From assembly GCF_018263925.1 (NCBI RefSeq), contig NZ_JAEVHF010000010.1, positions 1-64,000 of the forward strand: DNA of 64,000 nucleotides, read 5' to 3'. The stretch comes from Kistimonas asteriae. GTDB lineage: Bacteria > Pseudomonadota > Gammaproteobacteria > Pseudomonadales > Endozoicomonadaceae. Within the stretch, counting starts at the first letter, position 1; each line of letters begins with the position of its first letter. The position numbers and the translations under genes were made by a program. The notes under the pieces were generated by a model. That model saw nothing but the letters and a program-made list of their open reading frames with translations, did no database searches and was not told where the DNA came from. Positions 44,304-55,617 of this stretch are shown here, in pieces.

Positions 44304-45014
44304 ATGACGCTGAATGTAAGTGTGTATCGCTATAATCCGGAGACGGATAATGCGCCTTATATGCAGGATTTCGAACTTGAAGTTCCTGAAGGTAAGGATT
44401 TGATGGTGCTTGATGTCCTGAATCTGCTGAAAGAGCAGGATTCGGGCTTGTCTTATCGACGTTCGTGCCGAGAGGGGGTCTGTGGCTCGGATGGAATGAA
44501 TATTAGTGGCACTAATGGGCTGGCGTGTGTTACGCCGTTGTCTGAAGCCGTCCGAAAAGGGAAGCTGGTATTAAGGCCGCTTCCTGGTTTGCCGGTGATT
44601 CGGGATTTGGTCGTAGATATGAGTCTTTTCTACAAACAGTATGAGAAGATGAGGCCCTATCTGATCAACGATACATCCCCGCCTGCCATTGAGCGGCTTC
44701 AATCGCCTGAAGAGCGTAGTAAGCTCGATGGGCTGTATGAATGCATTCTATGCGCATGCTGCTCGACATCCTGCCCTTCATTCTGGTGGAACCCTGACAA
44801 GTTTGTCGGCCCGGCTGGGTTGCTTCAGGCGTATCGTTTCCTTGCTGATAGTCGTGATACGGCAACTCAGGAGCGCCTGTCGGCATTGGATGATCCGTTC
44901 AGCGTATTCCGTTGCAGGGGTATTATGAATTGTGTGAGCGTCTGTCCAAAAGGGTTGAATCCCACAAGGGCCATCGGTCATATCAGAGATATGCTGCTGA
45001 GGAGTGGCACTTGA
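44304..45014 (+). CDS. sdhB: Succinate dehydrogenase iron-sulfur subunit
   Basis: A 236-residue electron-transfer subunit. The [2Fe-2S] motif is SCREGVCGSDGMNISGTNGL followed by AC. The [4Fe-4S] motif is CILCACCSTSCPSFWW. The third cluster has CVSVCPKGLNPTRAI. It is the last gene of sdhCDAB, with a hairpin following the stop. Confidence 0.98.
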   Translation: MTLNVSVYRYNPETDNAPYMQDFELEVPEGKDLMVLDVLNLLKEQDSGLSYRRSCREGVCGSDGMNISGTNGLACVTPLSEAVRKGKLVLRPLPGLPVIRDLVVDMSLFYKQYEKMRPYLINDTSPPAIERLQSPEERSKLDGLYECILCACCSTSCPSFWWNPDKFVGPAGLLQAYRFLADSRDTATQERLSALDDPFSVFRCRGIMNCVSVCPKGLNPTRAIGHIRDMLLRSGT

Positions 45015-45430
45015 GTTAAGGGCTCCTGCCAGGAGCCCTGTCAAATAATAGACACTGAGAGACTGTCAATCTGATTGTTGTATTTTGCAAATGATCAGTT
45101 ATCACCGACTTTAATAACATCTATAATTAGTGCGTGGATTCGTACAGTTCGGATTGTTATATTTATCCGGCTGAATTTTGTCTGGATAAACGCTCAAAAA
45201 GCGTCTATCCAAGGGGCTGTCTTAATATCAGGTGTTCCTGTCCGTTGTTGTAGCGGAAGGATTGTTTTGTCAGCCAGTAACGGTTTTAACCAGCAGGGGC
45301 GGCCGGGTGACACCCGGACTATCTGTGGGGAACAGCAGCTTAAGCAAACTATTACCCAAGGCTTTCACTGCGCTAGTACTCTCCGGTTTCGACATCAGAT
45401 AGTGACCCAATTGAGTGGGGTTACAGGATA
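45015..45430 (+). promoter_or_regulatory. sdhB-sucA intergenic region with two hairpins
   Basis: No gene is visible in this stretch of 416 nt. An 8-bp hairpin GGGCTCCT-GCC-AGGAGCCC (45020-45038) lies 5 nt after sdhB and lacks a T tract, so it may be a partial terminator or 3'-end stabiliser. A second imperfect inverted repeat GGATA-ACGCT...AGCGT-TATCC (45184-45210) lies about 220 nt before sucA and may belong to the sucA promoter or leader. Confidence 0.5.
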
Positions 45431-48271
45431 ATGCAAGAAGGTGTGATGCAGCGGATGTGGGGCACAGCTCATATATCCGGGGGAAACGCTGCATACGTAG
45501 AGGAACTGTACGAAAGTTATCTCCGCGATCCCAATACTGTGCCGGAGGAATGGCGCGATTATTTTTCGCGGCTACCTCAGGTTGCTGACTCCCAGAGTGC
45601 TGATGTCCCTCATTCTGCCATACGCGATAATTTCCTTCTCTTAGCCCGCAATAAATCCCGACAGCAGCCGGTTGGTGCGGGTGCTGTCAGCAGTGAACAT
45701 GAAAAGAAGCAGGTTCTGGTTCTGCGTCTGATTAGTGCCTATCGAGTGCGTGGCCATCAAAATGCCACGATTGACCCTTTGGGGATTATGGGGCGAGAAG
45801 TCGTGCCAGATCTTGCGCTTGAGCATCACGGCTTGAGTGAGGCAGACCTGACTACCGATTTTCAAACGGGTTCTCTGTTTATTGGCAAAGAAGAAGCCTC
45901 GCTGGGTGAGATTATTCAGCTTTTGCAACGGACGTATTGTGGCAGCATTGGCGCTGAGTTCATGCATATTGTTGATACGCAGCAGCGCCGGTGGTTCCAG
46001 CAACGTCTGGAAAGTGTGCAGTCCAGCCCAGCTATTGGGGTCGACGCCAAACACCATTTGCTGGAGCGATTAACGGCTGCGGAGGGATTGGAAAAATATC
46101 TTGGTACCAAATATCCCGGGACCAAACGTTTTGGGCTTGAAGGTGGCGAATCACTGATTCCTATGCTGGATGAGTTGATTCAACGAGCAGGAACGTATGG
46201 GGCGCGTGAAATTGTGCTCGGTATGGCGCATCGTGGTCGTCTGAATGTATTGATCAATATTCTGGGGAAAAACCCTTCAGAGCTATTTGAAGAATTTGAA
46301 GGGAAAAAAATAGCCGAAAATGGATCCGGTGATGTTAAGTATCACCAAGGGTTCTCTTCCAATGTGATGACTCCCGGTGGAGAGGTTCATCTTGCTCTGG
46401 CCTTCAATCCATCACACCTGGAAATAGTAAGCCCTGTTGTTGAAGGATCTGTTCGGGCGAGACAGGATCGTAGAAGTGATGCCAAGCGACATTCAGTTGT
46501 TCCGATATCGCTGCATGGTGACGCTGCCTTCGCAGGGCAGGGTGTTGTCATGGAAACCTTTCAGCTGTCCCAGACTCGTGCATATGGCACGGGTGGAACG
46601 GTCCACATTATTGTGAATAATCAGGTTGGTTTCACAACCAGTCGACGTGAAGATGCGCGCTCCACGGAATATTGTACTGACGTTGCAAAAATAGTCGGCG
46701 CGCCCATTTTGCATGTGAATGGTGATGATCCTGAAGCGGTAGTGTTTGCCACGAAGCTGGCCATGGATTATCGCATGGAGTTTAAGCAGGACATCGTCAT
46801 TGATCTGGTCTGTTACCGTCGTCGTGGTCATAACGAAGCTGATGAGCCATCCGGCACGCAGCCGATGATGTATCAGAAAATCAAGGAACAGAAGACTACG
46901 CGTACCCTCTATGCTGAGGATTTGCTCACTCAGAATGTCTTGACGGAAGTGCAGGATAAAAAACTGGTCGATGACTATCGGAATGCGCTTGAGAGCGGTT
47001 TGCATGTCGCCAAGAGCCTGGTAAAAGAACCCAATAAAGAACTCTATGTTGACTGGGCTCCCTATCTGGGACATGAGTGGACCGCGAGACATGATACCCG
47101 GGTTGCACTTGGCATTCTTCAGGAGTTGGGCCAGAAAGTCTGTGATACTCCGGAAGGCTTTGTCGCCCAGAGGCAGGTAGGTAAGATTCTTGACGACCGC
47201 AGGAAGATGGCTGCCGGTGCATTGCCTATCAACTGGGGTATGGCTGAGACATTGGCCTATGGCAGCCTGCTGAAAGAAGGGCATGCAATCCGCATTACAG
47301 GGCAAGATGTAGGCCGTGGAACTTTCTCCCATCGCCATGCGGTATTACATAATCAGAAAGATGGTTCTACCTGGGTACCGCTTGCTCATTTGGCCGAAGG
47401 GCAACCCCAGCTGCAGATCTATGACTCAGTGCTGTCCGAAGAGGCTGTTTTAGCCTTTGAATACGGTTACGCAACGACTATGCCAAATGCGCTGGTGATT
47501 TGGGAGGCGCAGTTTGGTGATTTTGCCAATGGTGCACAGGTTGTTATCGACCAGTTCATTGCCAGTGGAGAGCATAAGTGGGATCGTTTATGCGGTCTGA
47601 CGATGTTGTTGCCGCATGGTTATGAAGGGCAAGGGCCAGAGCACTCATCTGCGCGTCTGGAGCGTTTCCTCCAGCTTTGCGCGGAACACAATATTCAGGT
47701 TTGTGTGCCCACGACACCTGCCCAGGTTTTCCATATGTTGCGCAGGCAAATGCTGAGACCTTTACGTAAACCACTCGTTGCTTTCACGCCGAAAAGTCTG
47801 CTACGTCATAAGTTAGCCATCTCTTCACTCGAAGATCTGGCTGATGGATCATTCCAGACGTTGATTCCTGAGGTTGATGCGCATGAAAAGGCTGAAGTCA
47901 CACGGCTCGTCATGTGTAGTGGCAAGGTCTATTACGACTTGCTTGAGAAACGCCGCGCTGAATCACTGGATCACGTCGCTATCATTCGGATTGAACAACT
48001 CTACCCATTCCCTCAGGAAGACCTGGATGAGCTGATTGCTAATTATCCTAACCTGACGTCTATTGTCTGGTGTCAGGAAGAGCCTATGAACCAGGGAGCC
48101 TGGTATTGCAGTCAGCATCATATGCACCGTGCCATCGCTCAGCACAGCAATAAACAGTTGCAACTGCAGTATGCAGGGCGCGAAGCATCCGCGGCACCGG
48201 CTTGCGGCTACATGTCCATTCATGTAGAGCAGCAGCAGAAACTGGTAGCGGATGCACTGGGTCTCAATTGA
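45431..48271 (+). CDS. sucA: 2-oxoglutarate dehydrogenase E1 component
   Basis: A thiamine-diphosphate decarboxylase of 946 residues in the oxoglutarate dehydrogenase complex. Features are SGGNAAYVEELYESYLRDP at the N-terminus, RFGLEGGESLIPMLDE, GMAHRGRLNVL, NPSHLEIVSPVVEGS, HGDAAFAGQGVV for ThDP binding and the C-terminal QEEPMNQGAWY. The first ATG gives the same N-terminal length as the E. coli protein, so I prefer it over ATG at 45446. Confidence 0.98.
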   Translation: MQEGVMQRMWGTAHISGGNAAYVEELYESYLRDPNTVPEEWRDYFSRLPQVADSQSADVPHSAIRDNFLLLARNKSRQQPVGAGAVSSEHEKKQVLVLRLISAYRVRGHQNATIDPLGIMGREVVPDLALEHHGLSEADLTTDFQTGSLFIGKEEASLGEIIQLLQRTYCGSIGAEFMHIVDTQQRRWFQQRLESVQSSPAIGVDAKHHLLERLTAAEGLEKYLGTKYPGTKRFGLEGGESLIPMLDELIQRAGTYGAREIVLGMAHRGRLNVLINILGKNPSELFEEFEGKKIAENGSGDVKYHQGFSSNVMTPGGEVHLALAFNPSHLEIVSPVVEGSVRARQDRRSDAKRHSVVPISLHGDAAFAGQGVVMETFQLSQTRAYGTGGTVHIIVNNQVGFTTSRREDARSTEYCTDVAKIVGAPILHVNGDDPEAVVFATKLAMDYRMEFKQDIVIDLVCYRRRGHNEADEPSGTQPMMYQKIKEQKTTRTLYAEDLLTQNVLTEVQDKKLVDDYRNALESGLHVAKSLVKEPNKELYVDWAPYLGHEWTARHDTRVALGILQELGQKVCDTPEGFVAQRQVGKILDDRRKMAAGALPINWGMAETLAYGSLLKEGHAIRITGQDVGRGTFSHRHAVLHNQKDGSTWVPLAHLAEGQPQLQIYDSVLSEEAVLAFEYGYATTMPNALVIWEAQFGDFANGAQVVIDQFIASGEHKWDRLCGLTMLLPHGYEGQGPEHSSARLERFLQLCAEHNIQVCVPTTPAQVFHMLRRQMLRPLRKPLVAFTPKSLLRHKLAISSLEDLADGSFQTLIPEVDAHEKAEVTRLVMCSGKVYYDLLEKRRAESLDHVAIIRIEQLYPFPQEDLDELIANYPNLTSIVWCQEEPMNQGAWYCSQHHMHRAIAQHSNKQLQLQYAGREASAAPACGYMSIHVEQQQKLVADALGLN

Positions 48272-48311
48272 AGCAGCACTGAAACAGAATCGCTCAAGGA
48301 ACTAAATCGAC

Positions 48312-49547
48312 ATGGCCATTGAAATCAAAGCACCTACCTTTCCGGAATCTGTGGCTGACGGTACTGTTGCCAGTTGGCATAAGCAGCCGGGTGAGGCCTG
48401 CGCCCGCGATGAACTGCTTGCAGATATTGAGACCGATAAGGTTGTCCTCGAAATCGTAGCTCCCGCTGATGGCATCCTCAAAGAGGTGATTAAGGCAGAG
48501 GGGGATACGGTTCTCAGTCAAGAGTTGATCGGAATCTTTGAAGAAGGCGAAGGTGGTGTTGTTCAGCCTGCGACAGTAGATGTGGCAGTCGCTGCGACGC
48601 AATCGGCGGCGGTTCAGTCTGACGGAGCCGCGCCTCTGAGCCCTGCAGCCCGACGCATGGCTGACGAACATGGTATTGATCATGGTGCAGTGGCAGGTAC
48701 TGGAAAGGGCGGGCGCGTCACCAAAGAAGATGTGCTCAACTATGTTGAATCCGGTGCCGGTGCCGCCAAGCCCGTGAGCAATGCGCCTGCCGCGAGTGTT
48801 GCCAAGGCGCCTGCGCCTGAAGCCATTGCGCCTGTTTTTGGTGGTGATCGTGTCGAAAAACGTGTCCCGATGACCCGTTTGAGAGCCCGTATTGCTGAGC
48901 GTCTGGTTGAGGCGCAGCAATCAGCAGCGATGTTGACCACGTTTAATGAAGTGAACATGAAGCCGATCATGGATCTGCGTCGCGAATACAAGGATCTCTT
49001 TGAAAAACGGCACAATGTCAAAATGGGTTTCATGTCCTTTTTCGTGAAAGCCTGTGTAGAAGCGTTGAAGCGTTATCCTGTGGCAAATGCGTCTATAGAT
49101 GGGAATGATATCGTTTATCATGGTTATCAGGATGTTGGTGTTGCCGTATCCAGTGATCGCGGGCTGGTAGTGCCCGTGCTTCGCAATGCTGAGGATATGA
49201 GTCTCGCTGAGGTTGAATTAACAATCAGGGAATTCGGTGAAAAAGCCAAGGAAGGGAAACTCTCCATTGAGGAGATGACGGGGGGAACCTTCACGATATC
49301 CAACGGTGGTGTATTTGGATCACTGCTTTCAACACCGATTCTGAATCCGCCACAATCGGCGATACTCGGAATGCACAAGATTCAGGAGCGCCCGATGGCG
49401 GTCAATGGTGAGGTGGTTGTGCTGCCCATGATGTATCTTGCGCTTTCCTATGATCACCGTTTGCTGGACGGCAAGGAAGCGGTACGCTTCCTGGTCACAG
49501 TGAAGGAATTGTTGGAAGATCCTGCACGCATGCTGCTGGATGTCTGA
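48312..49547 (+). CDS. sucB: Dihydrolipoyl succinyltransferase (E2)
   Basis: The 411-residue E2 core of the oxoglutarate dehydrogenase complex. A single lipoyl domain (1-78) has the lipoylated Lys in ETDKVVLEI. An E3-binding domain (about 108-145) reads [15 protein letters not shown] and [13 protein letters not shown]. An Ala/Pro/Val linker leads to the catalytic domain with [16 protein letters not shown]. It follows sucA by 40 nt. Confidence 0.98.
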   Translation: MAIEIKAPTFPESVADGTVASWHKQPGEACARDELLADIETDKVVLEIVAPADGILKEVIKAEGDTVLSQELIGIFEEGEGGVVQPATVDVAVAATQSAAVQSDGAAPLSPAARRMADEHGIDHGAVAGTGKGGRVTKEDVLNYVESGAGAAKPVSNAPAASVAKAPAPEAIAPVFGGDRVEKRVPMTRLRARIAERLVEAQQSAAMLTTFNEVNMKPIMDLRREYKDLFEKRHNVKMGFMSFFVKACVEALKRYPVANASIDGNDIVYHGYQDVGVAVSSDRGLVVPVLRNAEDMSLAEVELTIREFGEKAKEGKLSIEEMTGGTFTISNGGVFGSLLSTPILNPPQSAILGMHKIQERPMAVNGEVVVLPMMYLALSYDHRLLDGKEAVRFLVTVKELLEDPARMLLDV

Positions 49548-49597
49548 TTTGTTTTCGACAGGGGGCGGCTTGTACTGTCCCCAGATAATTGTTTTGA

Positions 49598-51052
<1,455 letters not shown>

Positions 51053-51085
51053 TCTGCAGGGTGAGACTCTCACCTGATCGAACGA

Positions 51086-51107
51086 TGGCGGGCTTTTTAG
51101 CCCGCCA
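51086..51107 (+). promoter_or_regulatory. Hairpin between lpd and sucC
   Basis: The stem TGGCGGGC...GCCCGCCA is 8-9 bp with a T-rich loop. It is followed by sequence without a T run. It likely moderates read-through from lpd into sucCD, 125 nt before sucC. Confidence 0.55.
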
Positions 51108-51230
51108 GCTCAAAAACAAGAATAGCCAGCGTGTTTATTTGTTCCAGAAGTCAAAGGGTAGGGCTTCCAGGGCCTGCCATAAAGAGTAATAAAAAACCGA
51201 ATCATCTGAGATGAGGGAAGGGTCAATAGC

Positions 51231-52400
51231 ATGAACTTGCACGAATACCAGGCCAAGCAGCTCTTCAAGGAGTATGGTCTGCCCGTATCCGTGGGTTTTG
51301 CCTGCAAAACTCCTGAGGAAGCGGTTGCAGCGGCGGATAAAGTCGGTGGAGATCACTGGGTGGTGAAGGCGCAAGTCCACGCTGGGGGGCGTGGCAAGGC
51401 CGGTGGTGTCAAATTAGTTAAAAGTAAGGATGAAATTCGTGCTTTTGCTGAGCAATGGCTGGGCAACCGACTGGTGACCTATCAAACGGATGAGCGGGGG
51501 CAGCCGGTCAGTTGTATTCTGGTGGAATCCTGTACTGCCATTGCCAATGAGTTATATCTTGGTGCAGTCATCGATCGTTCAACACGTCGTGTGGTCTTTA
51601 TGGCTTCCACGGAAGGTGGCGTTGAGATCGAGAAAGTTGCAGAAGAAACGCCTGAAAAAATCCTCAAAGCGACTATTGATCCTCTCACGGGAGCACAGCC
51701 TTATCAGGCGCGGGAGTTAGCGTTCAAGTTGGGCTTGAATGCGGCTCAGGTGAAACAATTTACCAAGATTTTTCTGGGGCTAGCGAAACTGTTCACGGAC
51801 TATGACCTGGCATTGCTTGAGATTAACCCGCTGGTGATTACCGAAGCCGGGGACCTGCTTTGCCTGGATGGAAAAATCAATATCGACAGTAATGCACTCT
51901 ACCGTCAGCCAAAGCTGAAATCGATGCATGACCCCTCTCAGGATGACCCTCGTGAAGCGCATGCTGCCCAATGGGAACTTAACTATGTTGCACTTGATGG
52001 CAATATCGGCTGCATGGTGAACGGTGCAGGCCTTGCCATGGGGACCATGGATATCATCAAGCTGCACGGTGGACAGCCGGCGAATTTCCTGGATGTTGGC
52101 GGTGGTGCAACTAAAGAGCGGGTCTCTGAAGCCTTCAAGATTATTTTGTCAGATGACAGTGTGAAGGCCGTACTGGTTAATATTTTTGGCGGTATCGTGC
52201 GTTGTGACCTGATTGCTGAAGGTATCATTGGCGCAGTAAAGGAAGTGGGTGTGAATGTGCCGGTTGTTGTTCGGCTTGAAGGCAATAACGCAGAACTGGG
52301 CGCCAAGACACTGGCAGACAGTGGTCTTGATATCATTGCAGCAAGCAGTCTCACAGAAGCTGCTGAGCAGGTGGTCAAAGCTGCGGAGGGTGGCAAATGA
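51231..52400 (+). CDS. sucC: Succinate-CoA ligase, beta subunit
   Basis: A 389-residue ATP-grasp subunit with [20 protein letters not shown], the nucleotide-binding stretch [62 protein letters not shown] and [16 protein letters not shown]. It makes substrate-level ATP or GTP from succinyl-CoA. The GGGAAGGGTC stretch lies upstream of the ATG. It overlaps sucD by 4 nt (ATGA). Confidence 0.98.
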   Translation: MNLHEYQAKQLFKEYGLPVSVGFACKTPEEAVAAADKVGGDHWVVKAQVHAGGRGKAGGVKLVKSKDEIRAFAEQWLGNRLVTYQTDERGQPVSCILVESCTAIANELYLGAVIDRSTRRVVFMASTEGGVEIEKVAEETPEKILKATIDPLTGAQPYQARELAFKLGLNAAQVKQFTKIFLGLAKLFTDYDLALLEINPLVITEAGDLLCLDGKINIDSNALYRQPKLKSMHDPSQDDPREAHAAQWELNYVALDGNIGCMVNGAGLAMGTMDIIKLHGGQPANFLDVGGGATKERVSEAFKIILSDDSVKAVLVNIFGGIVRCDLIAEGIIGAVKEVGVNVPVVVRLEGNNAELGAKTLADSGLDIIAASSLTEAAEQVVKAAEGGK

Positions 52401-53269
52401 GCATTCTCATCAATAAAGAGACCCGCGTCATCTGTCAGGGCTTCACAGGTTCCCAGGGAACATTCCACTCCGAACAGGCCATCGATTACGGTACGCGGAT
52501 GGTGGGTGGTGTCACGCCAGGTAAAGGCGGTCAGACACACCTGGGATTACCGGTCTTTGATACGGTGCGTGAAGCCGTGGAACAAACCGGTGCAGAAGCG
52601 TCCGTTATTTATGTGCCGGCTCCATTCTGTAAAGACTCAATACTGGAAGCTGCAGATGCAGGGATTCAGCTGATCGTTTGCATTACAGAAGGCATCCCGA
52701 CACTGGATATGCTGGAATGCAAAATTAAGTGTGATGAACTGGGTGTCAGGTTGGTTGGTCCCAATTGCCCGGGCGTCATTACGCCGGGTGAGTGCAAGAT
52801 CGGTATCATGCCAGGGCACATTCATAAGCCCGGTAAAGTGGGTATAGTGTCCCGTTCCGGCACACTGACCTATGAGGCGGTCAAGCAGACAACAGACTAT
52901 GGTTTTGGTCAGTCAACCTGTGTCGGTATTGGTGGTGACCCCATTCCGGGTTCAAACTTCATTGATATTCTTGCCCTCTTCGAAGCTGATGACAGTACAG
53001 AAGCCATTGTTATGATTGGCGAGATTGGTGGTACTGCAGAAGAAGAAGCGGCAGCTTATATCAAGGATCATGTGAGCAAGCCTGTTGTTTCTTATATTGC
53101 CGGTGTTACAGCGCCACCAGGAAAGCGTATGGGACATGCTGGTGCGATTATCTCGGGTGGCAAGGGCACTGCCGATGAGAAATTTGCAGCTTTGAACGAT
53201 GCCGGAGTCAAGACCGTTCGGAGCCTTGCTGATATCGGTAAGGCCTTGAAAGAAATTACCGGTTGGTAA
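52397..53269 (+). CDS. sucD: Succinate-CoA ligase, alpha subunit
   Basis: A 290-residue subunit carrying the phosphohistidine in [17 protein letters not shown]. CoA binding is shown by [17 protein letters not shown] and [29 protein letters not shown] is also typical. It overlaps sucC, as expected for equimolar subunits, and is followed by a terminator. Confidence 0.98.
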   Translation: MSILINKETRVICQGFTGSQGTFHSEQAIDYGTRMVGGVTPGKGGQTHLGLPVFDTVREAVEQTGAEASVIYVPAPFCKDSILEAADAGIQLIVCITEGIPTLDMLECKIKCDELGVRLVGPNCPGVITPGECKIGIMPGHIHKPGKVGIVSRSGTLTYEAVKQTTDYGFGQSTCVGIGGDPIPGSNFIDILALFEADDSTEAIVMIGEIGGTAEEEAAAYIKDHVSKPVVSYIAGVTAPPGKRMGHAGAIISGGKGTADEKFAALNDAGVKTVRSLADIGKALKEITGW

Positions 53270-53283
53270 AAACAAAAAGCTTT

Positions 53284-53316
53284 AAAAAAAGGGCGCTATA
53301 TAGGCGCCCTTTTTTA
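53284..53316 (+). terminator. Rho-independent terminator after sucD
   Basis: The 6-bp GC stem GGGCGC...GCGCCC is extended by A-T pairs. An A run lies on the left and TTTTTT on the right. It lies 15 nt after the sucD stop codon. Confidence 0.9.
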
Positions 53317-53441
53317 TTTCTAAAATAAATAACAAAATAGTGAAAAATGCTGTCTAACACTATAAATACAGTGACAATAATTTGTCTTAGGTGATTATAC
53401 TTAGTTTTAAGAACTGGGATAAAACAAGAAAGGAGTGGAAC

Positions 53442-54563
53442 ATGCTGGTAGGTGTACCCGCTGAAATCAAGAATCATGAGTATCGCGTCGGTTTGATTCC
53501 TGCTGCTGTCAAAGAGCTGGTAGGAAGAGGGCATTCTGTTATTGTTGAGAATAATGCGGGCGCCGCCATTGGTTTCGACAACGATGCCTATATAGCGGCA
53601 GGCGCTGAGATAGTCTCTACCGCAGAGGAAGTGTTTGCCCGGGCTGAAATGATTGTCAAGGTCAAGGAGCCTCAGGCGATTGAACGCAAGATGCTACGAC
53701 CTGAACAGACACTGTTCACCTATTTACACTTGGCACCCGATGTCCCTCAGACCAATGACTTGATCGCTTCTGGCGCTACCTGTATTGCCTATGAAACTGT
53801 GACAGACGATGCTGGTCGTTTGCCGCTGTTGGCGCCGATGTCTGAAGTGGCGGGTCGGATGTCTATCCAGGCTGGCGCACATTGCCTCGAAAAGGCGATG
53901 GGTGGTCGTGGTGTTTTGATGGGGGGGGTGCCGGGGGTTGAGCCTGCGAATGTTGTTGTGATCGGGGGCGGTGTTGTTGGGTATAACGCCACTCTGATGG
54001 CGGTGGGTATGGGTGCTAATGTTACCGTGCTTGACCGTTCACTGGATGTGCTCAGACGGTTAGATCAGCAGTTTGGTAATCGTATCAAGACTGTTTTCTC
54101 TACCTCTCAGGCGATTGAGGAGTATGTGGCTGAGGCCGATCTTGTGGTAGGTGGTGTGCTGATCCCCGGGGCAGCAGCACCTAAACTGATTACACGTGAG
54201 ATGATTAGTTCCATGAAGCCTGGCGCCGCCATCGTTGACGTGGCGATAGATCAGGGAGGATGCTGCGAAACCTCTCATGCCACGACGCATGCAGAGCCCA
54301 CCTATGTTGTTGATGATGTGGTTCATTACTGTGTCGCTAATATGCCCGGTGCAGTTGCGCGTACGTCTACCATTGCGCTGAATAACGCGACGATTCCGTT
54401 CGTGCTGCAGCTGGCAGACAAAGGGCCCCGAAAAGCGATGGAAGAGAATCGACATCTGCTCAATGGTTTAAATGTTTGCAAGGGTATTGTGACCTGCGAG
54501 AGCGTAGCTGAAGCGCAGAACCTTGATTATCAAAGCCCGGAAGATATGCTGAAAGAACTCTGA
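53442..54563 (+). CDS. ald: Alanine dehydrogenase
   Basis: Catalyses reversible NAD-dependent deamination of L-alanine to pyruvate and ammonium. The 373 residues match the family. Features are GVPAEIKNHEYRVGLIPAAV, KVKEPQ, FTYLHLAPD with the active His, GVPGVEPANVVVIGGGVVGY for NAD binding, and DQGGCCETSHATTHAEPTYV. The ATG at 53442 has AGGAG upstream; the longer open frame from 53391 is not conserved. It has its own terminator. It may supply or consume ammonium next to the TCA cycle genes. Confidence 0.96.
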   Translation: MLVGVPAEIKNHEYRVGLIPAAVKELVGRGHSVIVENNAGAAIGFDNDAYIAAGAEIVSTAEEVFARAEMIVKVKEPQAIERKMLRPEQTLFTYLHLAPDVPQTNDLIASGATCIAYETVTDDAGRLPLLAPMSEVAGRMSIQAGAHCLEKAMGGRGVLMGGVPGVEPANVVVIGGGVVGYNATLMAVGMGANVTVLDRSLDVLRRLDQQFGNRIKTVFSTSQAIEEYVAEADLVVGGVLIPGAAAPKLITREMISSMKPGAAIVDVAIDQGGCCETSHATTHAEPTYVVDDVVHYCVANMPGAVARTSTIALNNATIPFVLQLADKGPRKAMEENRHLLNGLNVCKGIVTCESVAEAQNLDYQSPEDMLKEL

Positions 54564-54587
54564 AGCAGTACATTGGATAAAAAAACC

Positions 54588-54616
54588 GCAGGCTATAAAC
54601 GCCTGCGTTTTTTTTA
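54588..54616 (+). terminator. Rho-independent terminator after ald
   Basis: The stem CGCAGGC (54588-54594) pairs with GCCTGCG (54602-54608) and is followed by eight T residues. It lies 25 nt after ald. Confidence 0.93.
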
Positions 54617-54692
54617 TAGGTCTCTTAACGAATAGCTCAATACCTGTGAATCCTCTATGCTTCGCCACCGGGTTGATAACAGGTTGACAGGC

Positions 54693-55559
54693 ATGCAGCA
54701 AGCCATTGACTTTCCGCAGAAGTATCGTTTTTTTAGGGCATTAAGACCTTTCTCTTTTAGTGTGGCGCTGATGACTTGCGGTCTTGGCGTTACCCTCGCC
54801 TATCAGTCGGGTGAAGGGCACTTTCTACGAGCCGTTTTAGTGATGGTTGCAGGTGTGCTGTTACAGGCCGCCACGAATCTGTTTAATGATTATGCCGATC
54901 TTGGTTTTTGGCGGCGCCAAACAACCACGTTAGCTAAAAGTGTCATACATCAGATCCGCATGAATGCACTGTGTGCCATGGTTATTGCTATTGTGGCTTG
55001 TTTGCTCGGGCTTTATTTAGTGAGTCATACGGGATGGTTGCTTCTATTGATTGGTCTGCTCGGTGTGGCTGGCGGGTACTTTTATACGGCTGAGCCGGTC
55101 AATCTTAAAGAACGGGGCCTTGGGTTGGTTGCTGTCTTTGTTTTTACGGGGCTGCTGATGGTGGAAGGTGCCTATATGGCCGTCAGTGGTGATTGGTCAT
55201 TCCGTGTTTTGTTGTTGGCGTTGCCTTTGTCTATTTTGTCGAGCCTGGTACTTTTGGCCAATGAGCTGCGGGATGTGGAAGATGACAGTCGGCGTCATAT
55301 AAACACATTCACCGTGCGTTTTGGGTATGTAGTTGGCCGCTCACTCTACCTCATTCTTTTCCTTGTGCTTTTTGCGGTTGTTGCATGGCTGGCTGCATCT
55401 CGTTATATCAATGAGCCAATGTGGCTTCTTCCATCGGTTTTCTGCCTGTATTGGCCACTTCGCTTGTTGTTTAGCGGGCAAAAGGATTTGTCACGTTTAC
55501 CTCCCATGACGGGACGTGTCTTTATGGTGTTTGGTCTTGGGTTGATGTGTGCTGTGTAG
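54693..55559 (+). CDS. UbiA-family prenyltransferase (MenA-like)
   Basis: An integral membrane prenyltransferase of 288 residues with about eight hydrophobic segments. The first Asp-rich motif reads NLFNDYADL; the second reads NELRDVEDDSRRHINT. Both are needed to bind prenyl diphosphate. These and VRFG resemble MenA-type 1,4-dihydroxy-2-naphthoate prenyltransferases more than UbiA, but the sequence after the first motif (GFWRRQTTT) departs from the usual GTD-x-DR pattern. The acceptor is therefore uncertain, and no menaquinone genes are nearby. The ATG at 54693 has ACAGG closely ahead; the frame is open 12 codons further upstream. Confidence 0.75.
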   Translation: MQQAIDFPQKYRFFRALRPFSFSVALMTCGLGVTLAYQSGEGHFLRAVLVMVAGVLLQAATNLFNDYADLGFWRRQTTTLAKSVIHQIRMNALCAMVIAIVACLLGLYLVSHTGWLLLLIGLLGVAGGYFYTAEPVNLKERGLGLVAVFVFTGLLMVEGAYMAVSGDWSFRVLLLALPLSILSSLVLLANELRDVEDDSRRHINTFTVRFGYVVGRSLYLILFLVLFAVVAWLAASRYINEPMWLLPSVFCLYWPLRLLFSGQKDLSRLPPMTGRVFMVFGLGLMCAV

Positions 55560-55567
55560 TTGGATGC

Positions 55568-55608
55568 GGTCAGGAGCAGAATGTAAATCTCTGCTCCTGA
55601 CCAAACCT
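55568..55608. terminator. Terminator between the prenyltransferase gene and gspD
   Basis: A 12-bp perfect stem (GGTCAGGAGCAG with CTGCTCCTGACC) has an 11-nt loop. It is followed on the plus strand by AAACCTTTTT. It separates two convergent genes and ends the prenyltransferase transcript. Confidence 0.85.
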
Positions 55609-55617
55609 TTTTGAACG

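Noticed and set aside
46493-47338. 281-codon minus-strand frame inside sucA
   Set aside because: It is antisense to a highly conserved gene and has no ribosome site or family match that I can see.
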